Source of the DNA: Combretum micranthum | Lineage: Eukaryota > Streptophyta > Magnoliopsida > Myrtales > Combretaceae | Assembly: GCA_024138025.1 (NCBI GenBank) | Contig: JAMXBD010001207.1 | Coordinates: 248,001-312,000 of the forward strand | DNA length: 64,000 nt | Reading direction: 5' to 3' | Part shown: positions 1-12,810 of the stretch, one piece after another | How the letters are laid out: each line of letters starts with the position of its first letter | Numbering within the stretch: position 1 is the stretch's first letter | Position numbers and translations under genes: made by a program | Notes under the pieces: generated by a model | Told to the model about the DNA's origin: nothing | Seen by the model: only the letters and a program-made list of their open reading frames with translations | Database searches by the model: none

Positions 1-620
1 CAAAACCCGATGGTAGCTTGCTAGTTGCTTCCTCACCTCTACCCTTGGCCTAGATGTCTGCCTTTAGCCTATAATGGACTTGAACATATGATTTGTTGGC
101 TAAAAAGTTCAATGTTACCCACCATTTGTGCGCCCTTCCCTTGTTCTCTAGTGGTTCAAACTTTTGCTGCACATTAAAGACAATATGCATGTGTTAGTAA
201 ATGTTGAAGCTAATTTAATGGTCACAAGTATGTTATTTACGGAAAATAAACTTACCATAACTCTCCGAATGATGCCATGTCAAGAGGCCTCTGTAAACAC
301 TAACTACGCCTTACCTCTGGCTCTTATAACGAACAACTTAATCGATGCTTTATAATGAGCAAGAAATTTAACCTAACAATCCCTAGGCTTAAGCACATGA
401 GATCCATATATATCCATCAACATGGTAACATTTAGATTACGACTGGTCCTCTTAAACTCCTCTTTAGCCTGGTATGCCGACACCTTGCATGCACCATAAT
501 ATCGGCCTCATCATGATTAATTGCTGCAACAGTTAGGTCCTTAGGGTTCACATGAGCAAGTAGATCATAGGAAGGTCATATGCGGCATCCTCCTCTATTC
601 CTAACTCATTCACCCACCTA
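1..620 (-). pseudogene. Possible CACTA second-ORF (TNPA-like) remnant
   Basis: Read on the minus strand, two short stretches look like pieces of the second ORF of a CACTA (En/Spm) transposon. One (about 340-500) contains LMDIYGSHVLKPRD, reminiscent of the RGPT-x-LxDVW region of TNPA-like proteins. The other (1-166) is a basic, tryptophan-containing stretch beginning KFEPLENKGRAHKWW, preceded by a good splice acceptor (minus-strand CAG at 167-169). Stops and frame changes make it non-functional. The order fits: it lies just downstream, in minus-strand sense, of the DUF4216-like fragment at 963-4925. The homology is recalled from family patterns and is weak; it could be unrelated noncoding DNA. 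Confidence 0.3.
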
Positions 621-962
621 AGCTGAGTTCGAGTACATTGACCCGACTAGTTGTTGGTCCCCCTGTCTTGCTAATTGATAAGCAATGCATTGAACTATCA
701 TCCTATATAATCAAATAAGAATATTGGTGCATCATTTTAATGTGGAAAACAAAATATTAACCATTCAAGAGGAAAATCCCACCAACATACTCCTCAGGGC
801 ATGCATCGATATCCTCCATAAGCTAATCGTAGAAATTAAAGTGATGTATCCTACATACTCAAAAATACCAATTGTTTGTGATTCATTACTTTGAGATCAT
901 TACGAACAAACATATGTCACAAAGAAAAACAAATGAAAACAAACATATAATCTATTCATCCG
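621..962. other. Unassigned spacer inside the CACTA remnant
   Basis: AT-rich stretch between the two CACTA-like coding fragments. No reading frame, tandem repeat or terminal repeat is evident. It may be the intergenic or intronic part of the same decayed CACTA element. Confidence 0.3.
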
Positions 963-1354
963 ATTCATCATCCCTGATGCCACTACAACTATTATGTAGG
1001 TCAGGTAAGCGTGCAAGGTTTCCTAGGTTGACAAATATGTGATCGATTGTAATCGTCTAAGGCCTTTCAACTATCTATTGCATTGGCTCCTCGGTAAAAG
1101 GTGGCTCATCCAATTCACCATCTTTTGTGAATTTAGATTGGAAGAGACCATGAGTGAATAAATGATGGTGCAGAACTTTCTATATAATCCGCTAGTCACT
1201 AGATTGCTTACTCGAGTCCTTTAAGTAAAATATCTCCTGGGCATGGTCCATAAGAATATACAAGTCATTATAGTACCATGTCCTTACTACATTGATGGAG
1301 ATGAGGTCTCCATTGATACTTTCCAATTTGTCTCGATTTATGTTAAACCCCCTG

Positions 1355-4300
1355 TGTCACGCCCCAGCGGGTACCCTAAACGTGACAGCCCGCCGTACAC
1401 AATATTAAAACTTAAGAATGACTACCTCAGTCACTCGAAAGCTTCCATATCGGTACAAGGCGTACATTCACAACAAAGGGAGACCAGTGGAGTAATGTAT
1501 TTTAAGATATTGGCAGCGGACCATACAAAATAACACTCAATATATTTCATTGAAATAAAAGTCTTACAGCTTATAAGGGGCATTCCCCGATAATTCATAA
1601 TAACATGGTTCTACTATAACATAACAAAGCTAGAAGATTTTAGAAGAAATCTACTCTATAACTTCAAAATAGATTGCCTCCAAAAGCTTCTCAAAATAAG
1701 GATTCTACCCGGGAAATCAAGGTGGTCTGGGTGCAAAAGATAATCCTGCAATATCAAAAATCTACAGGAGTATAAGCATGACTAGCTTAGTGAGATATTC
1801 CTTACGCAATAGTACTCATAAAACAATCAAACAAGTTATTAATCAAGCATATGAATGCAACAACCATATGATCAAACATTACATACGACTATCCGGTTTC
1901 GTATGTTTGATGGATTTACCCCTCCATCGGTGGTTAGGGAATGCTTTGAACTGGGTCCCGAACAACCTCCTCAAGTTTGCGCGCGTCTTGGGGTTCCAAC
2001 GAACCATACTACTAGTCCCCGGGCCTTCCATGCCCAAAGCGATCGATCCGGCTCGGCTACACCTTGAGGCCGTATTCCCCGAACGTCCTAACCCTCAAGA
2101 TGTAGCTAGGCAGCTTATCTTTCCGGTCCCACGCTGAGGAGTAGTAGCAAAACTTCGAAATGATATTTTAAGTGATATGCATGAGTCAATTTATTATATG
2201 AGGATTTCAATATGACATTAAATCATTTAAAGCGATCAAACAATATTTGCACACATAACAATACATACGTAGAACATTTATATCAATCACAAATCGGGTT
2301 CCGATATACTTATTGTTCAATGTTCGCACACAACGAATCACATACATAATTCCCATAATATCCCATATGCATATCAATTTTATCTTTTCCTAACATCTAG
2401 TGCTCTATTCTACAAGCACATGCGTGAATACATAAACGTAAAAGAAACTCACTCGTCCATAGCGATCTAGGAGTCGAAGTAATCCTCGGGGAAGACAAGA
2501 TCGTGATCCTCGACACCTAAACAAAAGAAATACCCAACATGAGTATTTCATCCAAGATCTATTCAAGTTCTATACTTCTATCTTAAAGAATTCGTAAAAA
2601 TCGTATGGAATGGAAATTCCAACTTAAAATGGCCATAACTTGCTCATTTTAACTCAGAATTCCGCATATTATATACCGATTTCTACCTACTCGAAAAGAT
2701 CTATCTATTTCTAAGGTTATTTTCATCAAAAGAAGTTATTTGGGTCTCGGAATAGTAGCATACAGATTTGATACGAATTTTCCAAACTTTAAAACTAGAG
2801 TTTTCAATCTTTTCTTCACTCAAGGGCTTTTGTACAAAAATATAGATATATTGTATGGTTGAAAAATCCCTTGAATCACATATATACTCAAACCATAAGC
2901 ATGAATTTAGTGGTGTTGTCTCAACAATGTTCTGTAGTATATAATATGTTTTGAAAGTGAGATAAGCTTAATTTTTGTAAAGAAATTAGTTTTGTTAAGA
3001 AAATTTCTTATTTTACTAAAGGTGAGCATCTCTATTTCTTAAATAAAAGTAGTTTTAATCTCTTTTAAATTTCTACTACTTTATTTCTAATGTTTTGGAA
3101 AACATAATCTTTCTAAATTCTTCATGGTTATATCCACTTTTAAAAGAAATCATCTTATAAGTAATTTTGAAAAACTTATCTTAGACTTTAGTGTGGGTGG
3201 AAAACTTCGATAATTGAATTTAAGAAATCCTTTGTTTAGGTCTAAAGAAACTTTCTTATTTCTTTGAAAAGAGAATTTATAATAACTTTACTTTATGTAT
3301 TTCTTGGTGAAAACCACATATTATTACTAAAACTTGAGCTAGCTTATCTAACTTTAGAAGAATATTTGTTTAAGATAAATTTCAAACCTTTAAGGTAAAT
3401 AACTTCTTATGTGACAAAATTTATATTTAAAAAGAGTTCTTATTCTTATTTTAAGAAAACTTATTTCTATTATGATTGAGACAATAACAACATATTCATG
3501 CATGAATGAGAATATATATAACATAAAAGCTACATAAATAAAATAAGAGCATAAAAGTAAAGTCAAGTATTGGGAACCTTAGCTTCATCAAGGTATCCCG
3601 GGACTAAGAATGGACTAGTCCTCAAAGAAAAGAAAAGCAAAGAAATAAAATTGTTTTGACTTGATATGGACAAGTCTAAGACTAGAAAGACTAGTCTTAA
3701 TATTTGCATAAAACAAGTAAATAAATAAATTGCAAGACTTGAAAATAAATAAATAACAAGTGAGCTTATATGCTCTAAATAAGTATATATACATAATACT
3801 TATATAAGTTAGGTTAGAAACAAATAATAATAACAATAACAACATAATAGTAACATAAAGAAAACAAGAACATGAACAAAAAAAACATGAATAAATTGTT
3901 GCTTCTTTAACTCAATGAGTCTAAGAAACATACACTAAACTCATGTTAAGTTATATGACATGATGAGTAAATAAGAGAAGTTTTACCTAAAGTTTATGTG
4001 TTGGTTGAAGAAGAAAAGAATGGGTTGTAGTATTATGTGGGAATGGATTTTTTAAGGAAAAGAGAAACTTGAGAGAGATGTTGGGAGAGGAATTTTGTGG
4101 AGTGATTTTGGGAGCGTTTTAGTATGAATTTTGTTGTGTGAAAGAATGGAAGAGGAATGGGGTATTTATAGATTTTTTGGAGTGGAAATTAGATGTAATT
4201 AAATAAAATGGAAAAGAAAATAAAATGAGATGGTGGAAGAGAGAGGGGGCGCCGGTTTTGTGTCCTTGAGGGGGGAGAAATTATTTATTTTGTTTATTTT

Positions 4301-4879
4301 GTATTAAAAGAAGTAATGTGTAAAGTATGATGTGATTAAAGTTGTATGGGGAAGGTAAATTGTAAGGTATAGGTATGGTAGAGTGTAAGAATAGAGTGTA
4401 AGAAAAAGTAGAGATAGGTGAATAGTAATGAATAGTAGAAAAGTACTATGAATAGTAGACTAGACAATTAAAATACCGGTAGTAAAGAAAATACGCGTAA
4501 AAGGCCTATATCTGTTATTTTTAGATACCAAAAAAATTCTAAAACTGATATTTTTGAAAACCTTATATTTTTACGAATCTATCGGTGTTGTCGGAATATT
4601 TTTGCTATCCGATGCTCCAGGGCACGGTTTTCGAAAACTGATCCCGATTGGATCCGAAAGACACTAGAAAAATTCGAATATGATATTTTTAGGCTTCCCT
4701 ATGTTATTACGAACCGTTTTCCACAATTATCTCAATTTCGTTTTCTAGGGTTTAAGAACATGGGATTGCCGGATCTAGATTCACTAGACTAATCGTATAA
4801 CTAGGTTAACTTTAGGGTTTCGTTTCAACTTTCGGTTCTTAGGGTTTGCTAACATTATTGAAAAATCTAGGGGCTTACA
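1355..4879 (-). mobile_element. Solo LTR, copy D of the 3-kb LTR family (reverse orientation)
   Basis: Starts TGTCACGCCCC and ends CTTACA, so it has TG...CA ends. It is flanked by a perfect 5-bp target duplication, CCCTG at 1350-1354 and 4880-4884. It is 3525 bp long with no internal coding region. Its reverse complement aligns along its length with the LTRs at 12102, 13333 and 61306: the same TGTAA(G/A)CCCC start, TATAAATA promoter, palindromic leader and GGGTACCC...CGTGACA end. The perfect duplication shows insertion into the CACTA remnant, followed by LTR-LTR recombination that removed the interior. It has a GC-rich private segment (about 1905-2150) that the sister copies lack. Confidence 0.93.
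4163..4170 (-). promoter_or_regulatory. TATA box of LTR D
   Basis: TATTTATA on the plus strand, so TATAAATA on the minus strand, followed in the transcribed direction by a pyrimidine-rich stretch. The same octamer lies at the equivalent place in sister LTRs A, B and C. Confidence 0.6.
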
Positions 4880-4925
4880 CCCTGCACCTAAATAAAAATA
4901 CCTATTTGGAGCCGACATGATTCGA

Positions 4926-5532
4926 AATGATGTAAACACTACCCATAAAATTTAAAATTTAAATAAAATAACTAGAAAATAATTAGGAACTTAAACCAAG
5001 AGAATGGATAAAATTAATTAGTAGGTTGGCTAAAATAAATCTTAATGTTGGTTTGATTAATGGATCTAGGTTAGAAAAGAAAAATCTGCCAAATGAAAAC
5101 CTAATAGGGATGAATGGTTAAGCTCGTGCCATGTGGCACTCTAGTAAAAAAGCACTTAGCCCCCATATAAATACTCTTATATTTTGTACCTTTCATTTTT
5201 TAGGAAACCTACTACAACCTTAACATAAGAAACCCTAGACCCTATCCTCCATTTAATGCTGACTAAGTAAGATTAAAGAAAGATTAACATTAATTAGCTA
5301 AGGTTATCTACTGTGTGTTAGGATATGATGACAATGGATGCAAATTTAGAGAAAAGGAAGAGTAACAACTTTAGTGAAATTCATGACAAGGTAAGTTTGA
5401 CATTTCTAAGCTTTAAAGTGCAAAGTTTATGGTGTTTTAAGTGTAAATTCTAACATAGGGGTGTTAGTTGGAAGCCAGGTAGCAAGGAAGCTGCTTTTGG
5501 AAGTGTTTTGAGCTTTAGTATCCCTTTTACAG

Positions 5533-5562
<30 letters not shown>
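4926..5562. other. Noncoding, LTR-leader-like DNA ending in a (CAA)10 microsatellite
   Basis: No coding potential. A TATA-like motif (ATATAAATAC near 5165-5175) is followed by a pyrimidine-rich leader and then a stretch with AGCTTTAGTATCCC just before the CAA run, as in gypsy LTR leaders. Ten CAA units fill 5533-5562. No terminal repeats could be paired. Confidence 0.4.
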
Positions 5563-5564
<2 letters not shown>

Positions 5565-6990
5565 TAAGACCCAAACTCAACGTTTAGTGATATGAAGATG
5601 TAATAATAAGGAGATAAGATAATCTGATGATGTAAGAATGTAAAATGAATGTATTTCAAGTTGAAATCTTATTGGAGAAAAATTTGAGAAGAAATGAATG
5701 TTGCTATATGTTTAAAACTATGGACAAGATCATAGACTGAATAGGAAGCTTATGCTATTTATGTTAAAGGAAGTTAAATGAAGGATTGAATATGAAATGT
5801 CTTGGAAACTTCAGAGAAAACATGATATTTTAATGGTTGCTGTCAAAACAAGAAGTTTTGGCTTTCAATTTGATCTAAACATGTTTTAATGAATGGAGAA
5901 TGAAAATGGATGAGGCTAGGCATAAACACGACCTTTTAATCCCCTTAAGATCACTAATAGTTTTTTTTTAAACATGTTTAAATAGAAAATCAAATACATG
6001 TACAAAATAACCCAAACCTAGAAAAGCACAACAATGTACATGACTTCCATGTACCAACCTATGCTTCTCTTTGATCTCTAACAAAATATGAAGCCTAGAA
6101 AAAGCATGACAGGAACACGTTATCATGTTCCTTCCTATGTTTCTCTCTAGTCTCAAAACACAATGACGCCCAACGAAATGTGGGGACATACATCTACCAG
6201 TGTTCCACTCCTGCTTCTTCCTGAGTTTAAGTTCCTAAATAAACATGGTTGGAACATGGGGTGACCTATCCAACCGTGCTTCTTTTTAGTTTAAGCAACC
6301 CCTTTGATCTTAAAACAGCACGAGGGGAACATGATGTCATGTTTCACCTCGTGTATCTTTCTATTACCCGACGAAGGAAGAACACAACCAATGCATGGCT
6401 AACCTATTTCACCATATACCATAACACGTAGTGATATATCCCCCCATGTATCAGTCGTATTCTCTACCCACTTTTTTTCTTTTTCGATATTTGTCCAAAT
6501 AAAAAAAAACTTTATCCAACTTCTTCCTTATACTTAAATAATCTTTCAAACATGATCTTTAAGTAAAATGGTTAAATCAAGGAGACCTAGATATATCAAA
6601 CGATACAAGATGATTAAATATAATTAGTCACAAACTTATTATAATTTCAATCATGAACAGTTTTGGATTTTAAGCTTTGAGGAGATACTCGGGGATCACT
6701 TTGGTTATCAGGTACGCAGTAATTACATGTTGTTTGCTAAGATAGTATTAATAACCGGACTAAGAATTCACACTCAACTAAATTGAATGTTGCTTATTGC
6801 TTGTCCACTTACTCTAGGAGTAGCACCTCGGACTTAATTGTGATTCTGACGCAATTTCTAGATGATGTGGTAGTTTAGGCGCTTAGGCTGCAGATGCATG
6901 GTTTGGGCATGATGAGTAGTCGATAGGAAAATTTCCGAGATCGAGCAGTGACTGGGGCAGATATGAAGTTGTGACAAGTTATACGGCATA
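5563..6990 (+). mobile_element. Probable decayed LTR containing a hairpin array
   Basis: Begins TGTAAGACCC directly after the CAA run, a start typical of plant gypsy LTRs. It may end near GGCA at 6985-6988. No target duplication was found, so the borders are tentative. The segment GTAGTTTAGGCGCTTAGGC (6871-6889) reappears in reverse inside the LTR at 19944-22977, which supports a retrotransposon LTR. The middle holds a series of palindromes, annotated separately. No protein-coding content is credible. Confidence 0.4.
6036..6354. repeat. Array of four short palindromes
   Basis: Four inverted repeats lie within 320 bp. GTACATG-5-CATGTAC (6036-6054) is perfect. GGAACACG-4-CATGTTCC (6112-6131) has one mismatch. 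A 10-bp-arm hairpin spans 6244-6278 (CATGGTTGGA / TCCAACCGTG, one mismatch). A long near-palindrome spans 6318-6354, centred on ACATGATGTCATGT. All contain ACATG/CATGT-type arms, so they look like diverged relatives of one repeated unit. Confidence 0.7.
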
Positions 6991-7415
6991 ATAGGACCCA
7001 ATATAGACAAGGATTTGTTGCTCTAATGGTTAGAAACCCCAATTTCTCATTAAATCCTAACTTTCCACATTGGAGGTTTTCTAGCTCTTAGTAGTTAAAG
7101 ATACAATTATCATGTAATGTAAATGATAATGGTGCTGATTTGGGTCATTTATAGAGATAACCATGGTTTTTCATTGTATTAGTGTATTGGGTTATCACTA
7201 AATGGATTTTTCACACATGAGGAGCACTTAAGCATTTGAATATATAATATCTGGTACTAAAAGATAGCAACATGTGTTATAGTTTATTAACTACGGTTTG
7301 TTGTAGTTTATCACTTACTTGTGAGTTGCGATATGTATGCTATTAGTGTTGATTTGTGATAGGTGCAATTCCATTTAGGTCCTTAAATTAACATGATGTA
7401 TTTATCTTCTTATAG
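6991..7415 (+). other. Leader of Athila-like element 1, possibly intronic
   Basis: No coding content. It ends in a pyrimidine-rich splice-acceptor-like sequence, TCTTCTTATAG, immediately before the ATG at 7416. A possible donor is CAG|GTACGC at 6709-6717. The arrangement mirrors the clearer donor/acceptor pair of element 2 (25405-26141). Confidence 0.35.
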
Positions 7416-9000
7416 ATGCCCCCAAAAGAGCAGCTTCATCGAAAGGAGTAAAACGTTCAAGAGCCAAGCGTTCACCTCAAGGCACTAATGTGCTAGCTTG
7501 AGTTCTAGCAGCACATTAAGGCCACCAGCTGGGCGCAAGGAAAACCACTGACACCAATTCAATCAATTAGTTAAGGGCATAAAGCCCAAGGGCAACATGA
7601 TTTTGAAAGAAAAGATGTTGGGTGATTATGGCCTTCTAAAAGCCTCAAGGAGGACATGCTCAGGGAGACAACTTTGGCACTCATGGTGTCCTTCGAACTT
7701 TGATTCTCCAGTATATGTTCAGGCACATAAACATGTCTTATTCTTTGCACATGGAAAATACTACGACATGATCATGATAAAGTTCATACGAAGGATGGGT
7801 ATTTATCCAGATGTTGAGATTGACTGCTTTGAGTTTCATTGATTGCTCACCATTATGCCTAGAGATGTCACTTATACTGCCTTTTGGAGGGAGATTTCCA
7901 TGGAGTTTGACTTCTGTCCTTGTAAATCTCAAGGATCTTCCTTCAGAATGTTGAGCCACCGCATCCTCCACTACATGCTAGTTAGATCATTGAATCCTAT
8001 ATTGGACAGTCCTAGGTGATAGCTGAATTAAATATTCTACCCCTCTACAGCTTCATCAAACCATACACAATGAATATTGGAGTTATCTTAGCCTTTGGAT
8101 TCAGGCATCCGACTCTAGCATGGCTCTATATTTTGGGCCATTTATCACTCATATTATGAGGAACCTAAGGATATGGCCACGAAAGTATGAGCCAAAGGAC
8201 AAGATAAGCGAATCTAGGCCTCTCCTTTCCATTCCTTTCAGCTAATGGGGAATCCCCAAGGTGGCAAACCTAAATTTTGATATTAAAGCACCGGATCAAT
8301 CCAGTAGTGCGCTTCCTAATTTTGCTTACTCTACTGGGAGTTTGGCCAAATTGGAGCAGATAATTTCTAAGCAAGCAACAGAAATGGCTGAACAGAAAGT
8401 AGAAATTGCTACTTTGAAAGAAGAGAATAAAAGTATGAAGCAACTCATCAAGGAGGGGTTTCGGGCGGTGTTTGACCAATTTAAGATCCAAATTCCTTCT
8501 TGCTTCAAAAGCAGCCCCACAAAGGAGGAACCTTCTTCTCGAGTACCTCTTAGTATTTATTAGGAAATGACCTCACCTCTAGCTCAAGAACATTAGGTGC
8601 CACCAACACCAATATTTCAAGCTGAAGGTGAAGAGTATGAAAGTGGAGAGGAGGAAAGCTCTAAAGTAGAAGAGAAGCAACACTTACAACATCGTTCAAC
8701 AATTAAAAAGGAGACTGGTTAGTCATAAACTATTGAGGCTCTTAGGCAAGATCTATAGCAAAGACCTTAGCCCCACTTGAGAAGGAAGAAGAGGGAAGTG
8801 GTTCTAGATTTGAAGAGGAGAGCAGTAGCTTAGGGTCTGGATCTAAAAAAGAATCAGGTGATGATGATGGAGAGGAAGACAAGGAAGGATCAAGATCTGA
8901 TGATGATGATGATGATGATGTTGATAAAGGAGATAAAGAAGACAAGGCTCCAGAGGAAGATGACAGCTGCAGTGACCATAATCCCTATAAGTGATTACAG
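7416..9000 (+). pseudogene. Athila-type ORF remnant of element 1 (coiled coil, acidic tail)
   Basis: A broken ORF starting at an ATG that directly follows a splice-acceptor-like sequence. The N-terminus is short and basic, like a nuclear localisation signal, but needs a frameshift. A middle part (about 7597-8160) carries a KFIRRMGIYPDVEIDC-like stretch. A heptad-rich coiled coil (8330-8470, LEQIISKQATEMAEQKVEIA) is followed by a Ser/Pro-rich linker and a highly acidic tail with a run of Asp codons (8898-8920). The same order recurs at 26142-27440. The ORF resembles the ATHILA ORF-1/plant-transposon proteins of plant gypsy elements, whose function is unknown. Many stops and frameshifts make it inactive. 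Confidence 0.55.
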
Positions 9001-10466
9001 TTATTTTTATATCTTTTTATTTGGATATCTATTCATGAGCTTGTGCTCTACTGCCAATTCTTTTTGAGACTCATTATTTTAGTATTTTATGTTTTGTTTT
9101 GTTGTTTTGTTGCTTTGTTAGTATGGATGGACTCAAGTATGATGCATCAATTGGAACTTCAAATTAGGATTTTGTGGAGCAAACGTATTAAATCAAAACA
9201 AGGCAGTTTCAGTTTTCCTTTTTTTTTTTTCTTTCCTTTATTCCTCTCTCCTCTTATTCTTGTTTTAAGACATTGGGGACAATGCCTATCTGAAGTAAGG
9301 GAAGGGAATTTGTATATGGAGTACGGTGTGATATCCTATCTTCAAATTTTTCCTTAGTTAAGCATGCCTTATAAACTCTCATGATGGAGGATTATTAAAA
9401 TTTTTTTTAGTGGTATCTCTCACATCAAGTAACTAAGTGGTTGTTTATGAATATTGTCCAATTTTATTATTGGCTTTTCGTACTTTCATTAATATGTTAG
9501 AATTCCATGGTAGAATTTGAGTGGTATAGTATTATTTATCATTTAACTAGGAACTCGTATTAGATTAAGATAAGACTTGAAGTAAGAGTTAGTTAGTCAA
9601 TCTCTGAAATTTAACTTATCGTATAGCTTTTCATTCAATTATCTTGCAAGTTTAATTAGTTTTATGACAAAAGCTAAACTAAATTTATTGTATTATAAGT
9701 ACCCCCATGTTTCTAGTCTCCTCAAAAAGAGGGGGGAAGGAGGGTGATGTATGTGTTAAGTGTTTAGAGGTTTGATGGGGTCTCTTTGAAACCTGGTCAT
9801 CTAAGCTTATTTGGCCTAGGATCGACGATTGAAGAAACATAGTTAACAAATGAAATATTATTCAGAGAGTCTTGTATCTCGAGCAATTAAGCCCGCGCGA
9901 TGCCTTGAAAGGGGAATAACATTTGTTAACTTGAGTAATGAATCCGGGATTATCAATTGAAGGCTTGTTACATGGGTTGCGAGATTCACTAAAATAATTG
10001 GACATTTAGACTTATACATAGTTATAAAAGGGGCTAAGGGTGCATGGATTGTCACTTGAAATGCTTTATGGATGATTGATGATTTTCTATACCTTCATGT
10101 TAAGGAGATGGGATTGGCTAATTCTCTTTTACTTGGAGATCTTTTTTTTTTTTTTTTTTATTCTTGGTATGCGAATCCCTATTTAAATGATGAAGGTAAA
10201 GGCTAGATTATTTGGATTAGCCTTAGAATTCTAAGAAAGTTTAATGGAAGGACATCTCATAGCGAGTCGGATAGGACATTAGCACATTTAAATTATAAAG
10301 TCACTTACTGAAATTTTTAAATTCAATGAGAGATACATTGATCCTCATCTATCATAAAAGAATCCATCACATATGAATAGTTTTCCAATCCCTAGGATTT
10401 ATTTTATTTTATCATTTTTTTAGTTAGTTTACTTGAGGGCAAGCAAAGCTTAAGTGTGGGGAAGTT
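9001..10466 (+). other. 3' noncoding region of element 1 with conserved hairpin and polypurine tract
   Basis: No gene. Contains CATTG-4-CAATG (9271-9284) in the context AAGACATTGGGGACAATGCC, the counterpart of the perfect hairpin at 27812-27829 in element 2. It ends with GCAAGCAAAGCTTAAGTGTG and then GGGAAG (10442-10464), the polypurine tract that primes plus-strand synthesis, two bases before the LTR start at 10467. A T18 run fills 10142-10159. Confidence 0.55.
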
Positions 10467-10639
10467 TGTAGGGGTAAATTACCATATTTATTTAGGTTTA
10501 AATTATGGTTGGATATTGCTTAATTTATGTTTAATTTAAGAGGATTGGTACTTAATTAGAAAATATATTTATTTTAGGTCTAAAATGAAGAAACATCAAC
10601 ATTTGGATCGAATTGAGCAAGGATTGATGTGGAAATTAT

Positions 10640-11160
10640 CAACCAGACATGATCACGCCCGTTATGAAGATAGTATTGTCTTGGATTTTTATGGAGGAGC
10701 AATAATGGGCATGGCAATGAAGAAAAGAAGAGAAATATGACGACATAAAAGATCATGGGCTTTGATACGGCCGTGAAATAAGTTGTGATCTTCTCAGACC
10801 TTGCAATCACACGAGACATGATTGTTATTTGTCAAAGCTAAGAGAGCCACAGTGGAGATAATGGCATGTATCACGATCGTGACCAAGGTGATGATCTCCA
10901 CTGCATATTATAACAGCATGTAACGGCTGTTATTCAAAGGAACTCATCAAAGCAGTAGAGATCACGACCTTCATCACAACCATGACCATCAGGACTAATC
11001 TGTAGAATCATATGAAGATCCAAATATGGCCATTATAAATTGAAGAATTTGAGCCAAGGAGATAACGACCTTTATTACGATCGTGATCTACCTTGAATAA
11101 TTGTTTATGAGAAGATAATGGGCCGTGTAACGACTGTGATGACAGTTATTGGTGGGACAT
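10640..11160. repeat. GATCACG/CGTGATC palindrome array in the element-1 LTR
   Basis: At least eight variants of a GATCACGxxCGTGATC-like motif spaced 40-80 bp apart. These include the perfect 12-bp palindrome TCACGATCGTGA (10871-10882) and ACGATCGT (11077-11084). It lies upstream of a TATA-like ACATATAAATAC near 11260, so probably in U3. Confidence 0.65.
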
Positions 11161-12802
11161 TTTTACGCCTATTCAAATCTAAACATCTTTTTAAAGAGGG
11201 ATGAAGGCCAATGGACATATATCTTCATCCATCAAATGTACCCAATGGAAGATACATATAAATACAGTGAAACATTACAAGGGATTGAATTATTAGGAGT
11301 TAGATATCACTTTTGATAAAAATCCATGTGTCATCTTTGTACTCATATAGAAGTTTCCACTATGTAATACAGTATATTGTACAAGTATATTGGAGTATTA
11401 TTGTACGAACATCTTGAAGTGAATCCATTGATAAGGGTTGTTTTCATATTCAATTCTCTTCATCTTTCTTCTTTTGTTGTATTGTGTTATTTCCTTGCAT
11501 CATGCATGAGTAGTAGTTAGGGCTTGTGTAGCCATGTTTAACATGTACATGCATGGATTGATTGTCAAATATTGTTAATTTCACTAATCTTTATAGTGTG
11601 TTAAAGCATTATAATTCTAAGTAGCGCACAACTTAGGATTAGATAAGATTTCCATGGATGCGGTTGAGAAATCTACTAGTGGAATAGATTTAGGCTATAG
11701 AGAGAGTTTGTCATGATGCCTAGAGATAGGGTTGTGAAACCTTCTGCATGTAATTAGAAATTACCTTGGGATATATTCTTAATGCAATCTTAGTCGGATA
11801 TTAGCTAGGAAGAGATTCTAGTTTGACAAGTTAGGATTAGGGTTCAATAGACTGGAGAGGGATATTGATCTAATTCGTTGAATCCCACAGTTAGAAAGGC
11901 ACAACAATTAATGATGTTGTAGTACATGTTAATTCATCGTCGAAGTAAGTCTAATGTATTGTTGATTGTTAGAGTAATTTTAATTCATTTAATCACTTTA
12001 GTGAACCTAGATGTAGTTAGTAATCAGTTTAGTTGATTAACCAATGTTGTCTTTTTCAATTTAAATTCTAGATAATAACCAATAAGGTGAGTAATAGTAT
12101 TTGTAAACCCAAAGTTTTGCGATCGTTAAGTTTAAACCCTAATTGGAAGGTCAACAAAAACCTAAAGTCAACAAACCCTAGTTAGATAACAATTTCAGTC
12201 CGACAATCTCATGTTCGCAACCCTAAGTGAGTAAGTAAGAGATTAGTATGTAGAATAGCTCGTAACAACATATGAAAGCTTAAAAAGATTAGATTAGCAA
12301 AATCGCAAATCGTTTTGGATGCGAACGGATACAGTTATTGAAAAACTTGTCCTGAGCCCCGGAATAATAAAAATATTTTAGAGATACCGTTAACTAGTAA
12401 AAATGTAAGGTTTTCAAAAATATCAGTTTTTAATTTTTTGGTAAGTAAAAATAGCAGATATAGCATTTATACGTGTATTTTCCTACTATCGGTACTTTAT
12501 TAGTCATATCTACTTTGCATTATACTATTCATTACTATTCTACACTATTAATTTATCTCTACTTTTTCTACACCTACTCTTACATTCTATACACCTATTA
12601 TCTTTACTTTTTACCTTTTTCATAATTTATATCACATCTACTTTACTTATTATTACATTTAATTAAAAAAACACAAAAAAAAAAATAAATCTCTCTCTCC
12701 CCTTTCTCTATAAGGCCGGTGCCCCCTCCATCTCTCCCTCTCTCATATATATTTTTTTAATTTTTTTATTTAAATTACATGAAAATTCACTCCTCATTTT
12801 CC

Positions 12803-12810
12803 TATAAATA
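12803..12810 (+). promoter_or_regulatory. TATA box of LTR A
   Basis: TATAAATA in the context TTTTCCTATAAATACCC, followed by a C/T-rich leader. It is identical in position and context to the boxes in LTR B and C. Confidence 0.6.

Larger units (their letters stand above)
963..4925 (-). pseudogene. CACTA transposase C-terminal (DUF4216-like) remnant, split by solo LTR
   Basis: Minus-strand translation reads VFLFRCR at 4880-4910, then continues from 1349 downwards with an N-INRDKLES segment, ISINVVRTWYYND, a QEIFYLKDS-like segment and HHHLFTHG, and ends in an acidic tail near 963. This order (an LFxCxWF-like strand, then NVxRTWYxxDPYILAxQAxQVFYLxD, then HRHLWD) is what I know from the DUF4216 domain at the C-terminus of plant CACTA TNP2-type transposases. 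The solo LTR at 1355-4879 sits exactly inside it, and the frame shifts by one base at the junction. Internal stops show it is dead. The catalytic part of TNP2 is not visible in the window. Family recognition is by eye. Confidence 0.6.

Noticed and set aside
5968..6189. 73-codon minus-strand open frame with several His and Cys
   Set aside because: It spans the palindrome array; the His/Cys come from CATG-rich repeats, not from a zinc finger with spaced ligands.
10640..11160. CRISPR-like array
   Set aside because: Units are degenerate, irregularly spaced and inside a plant LTR; there are no identical direct repeats with uniform spacers.
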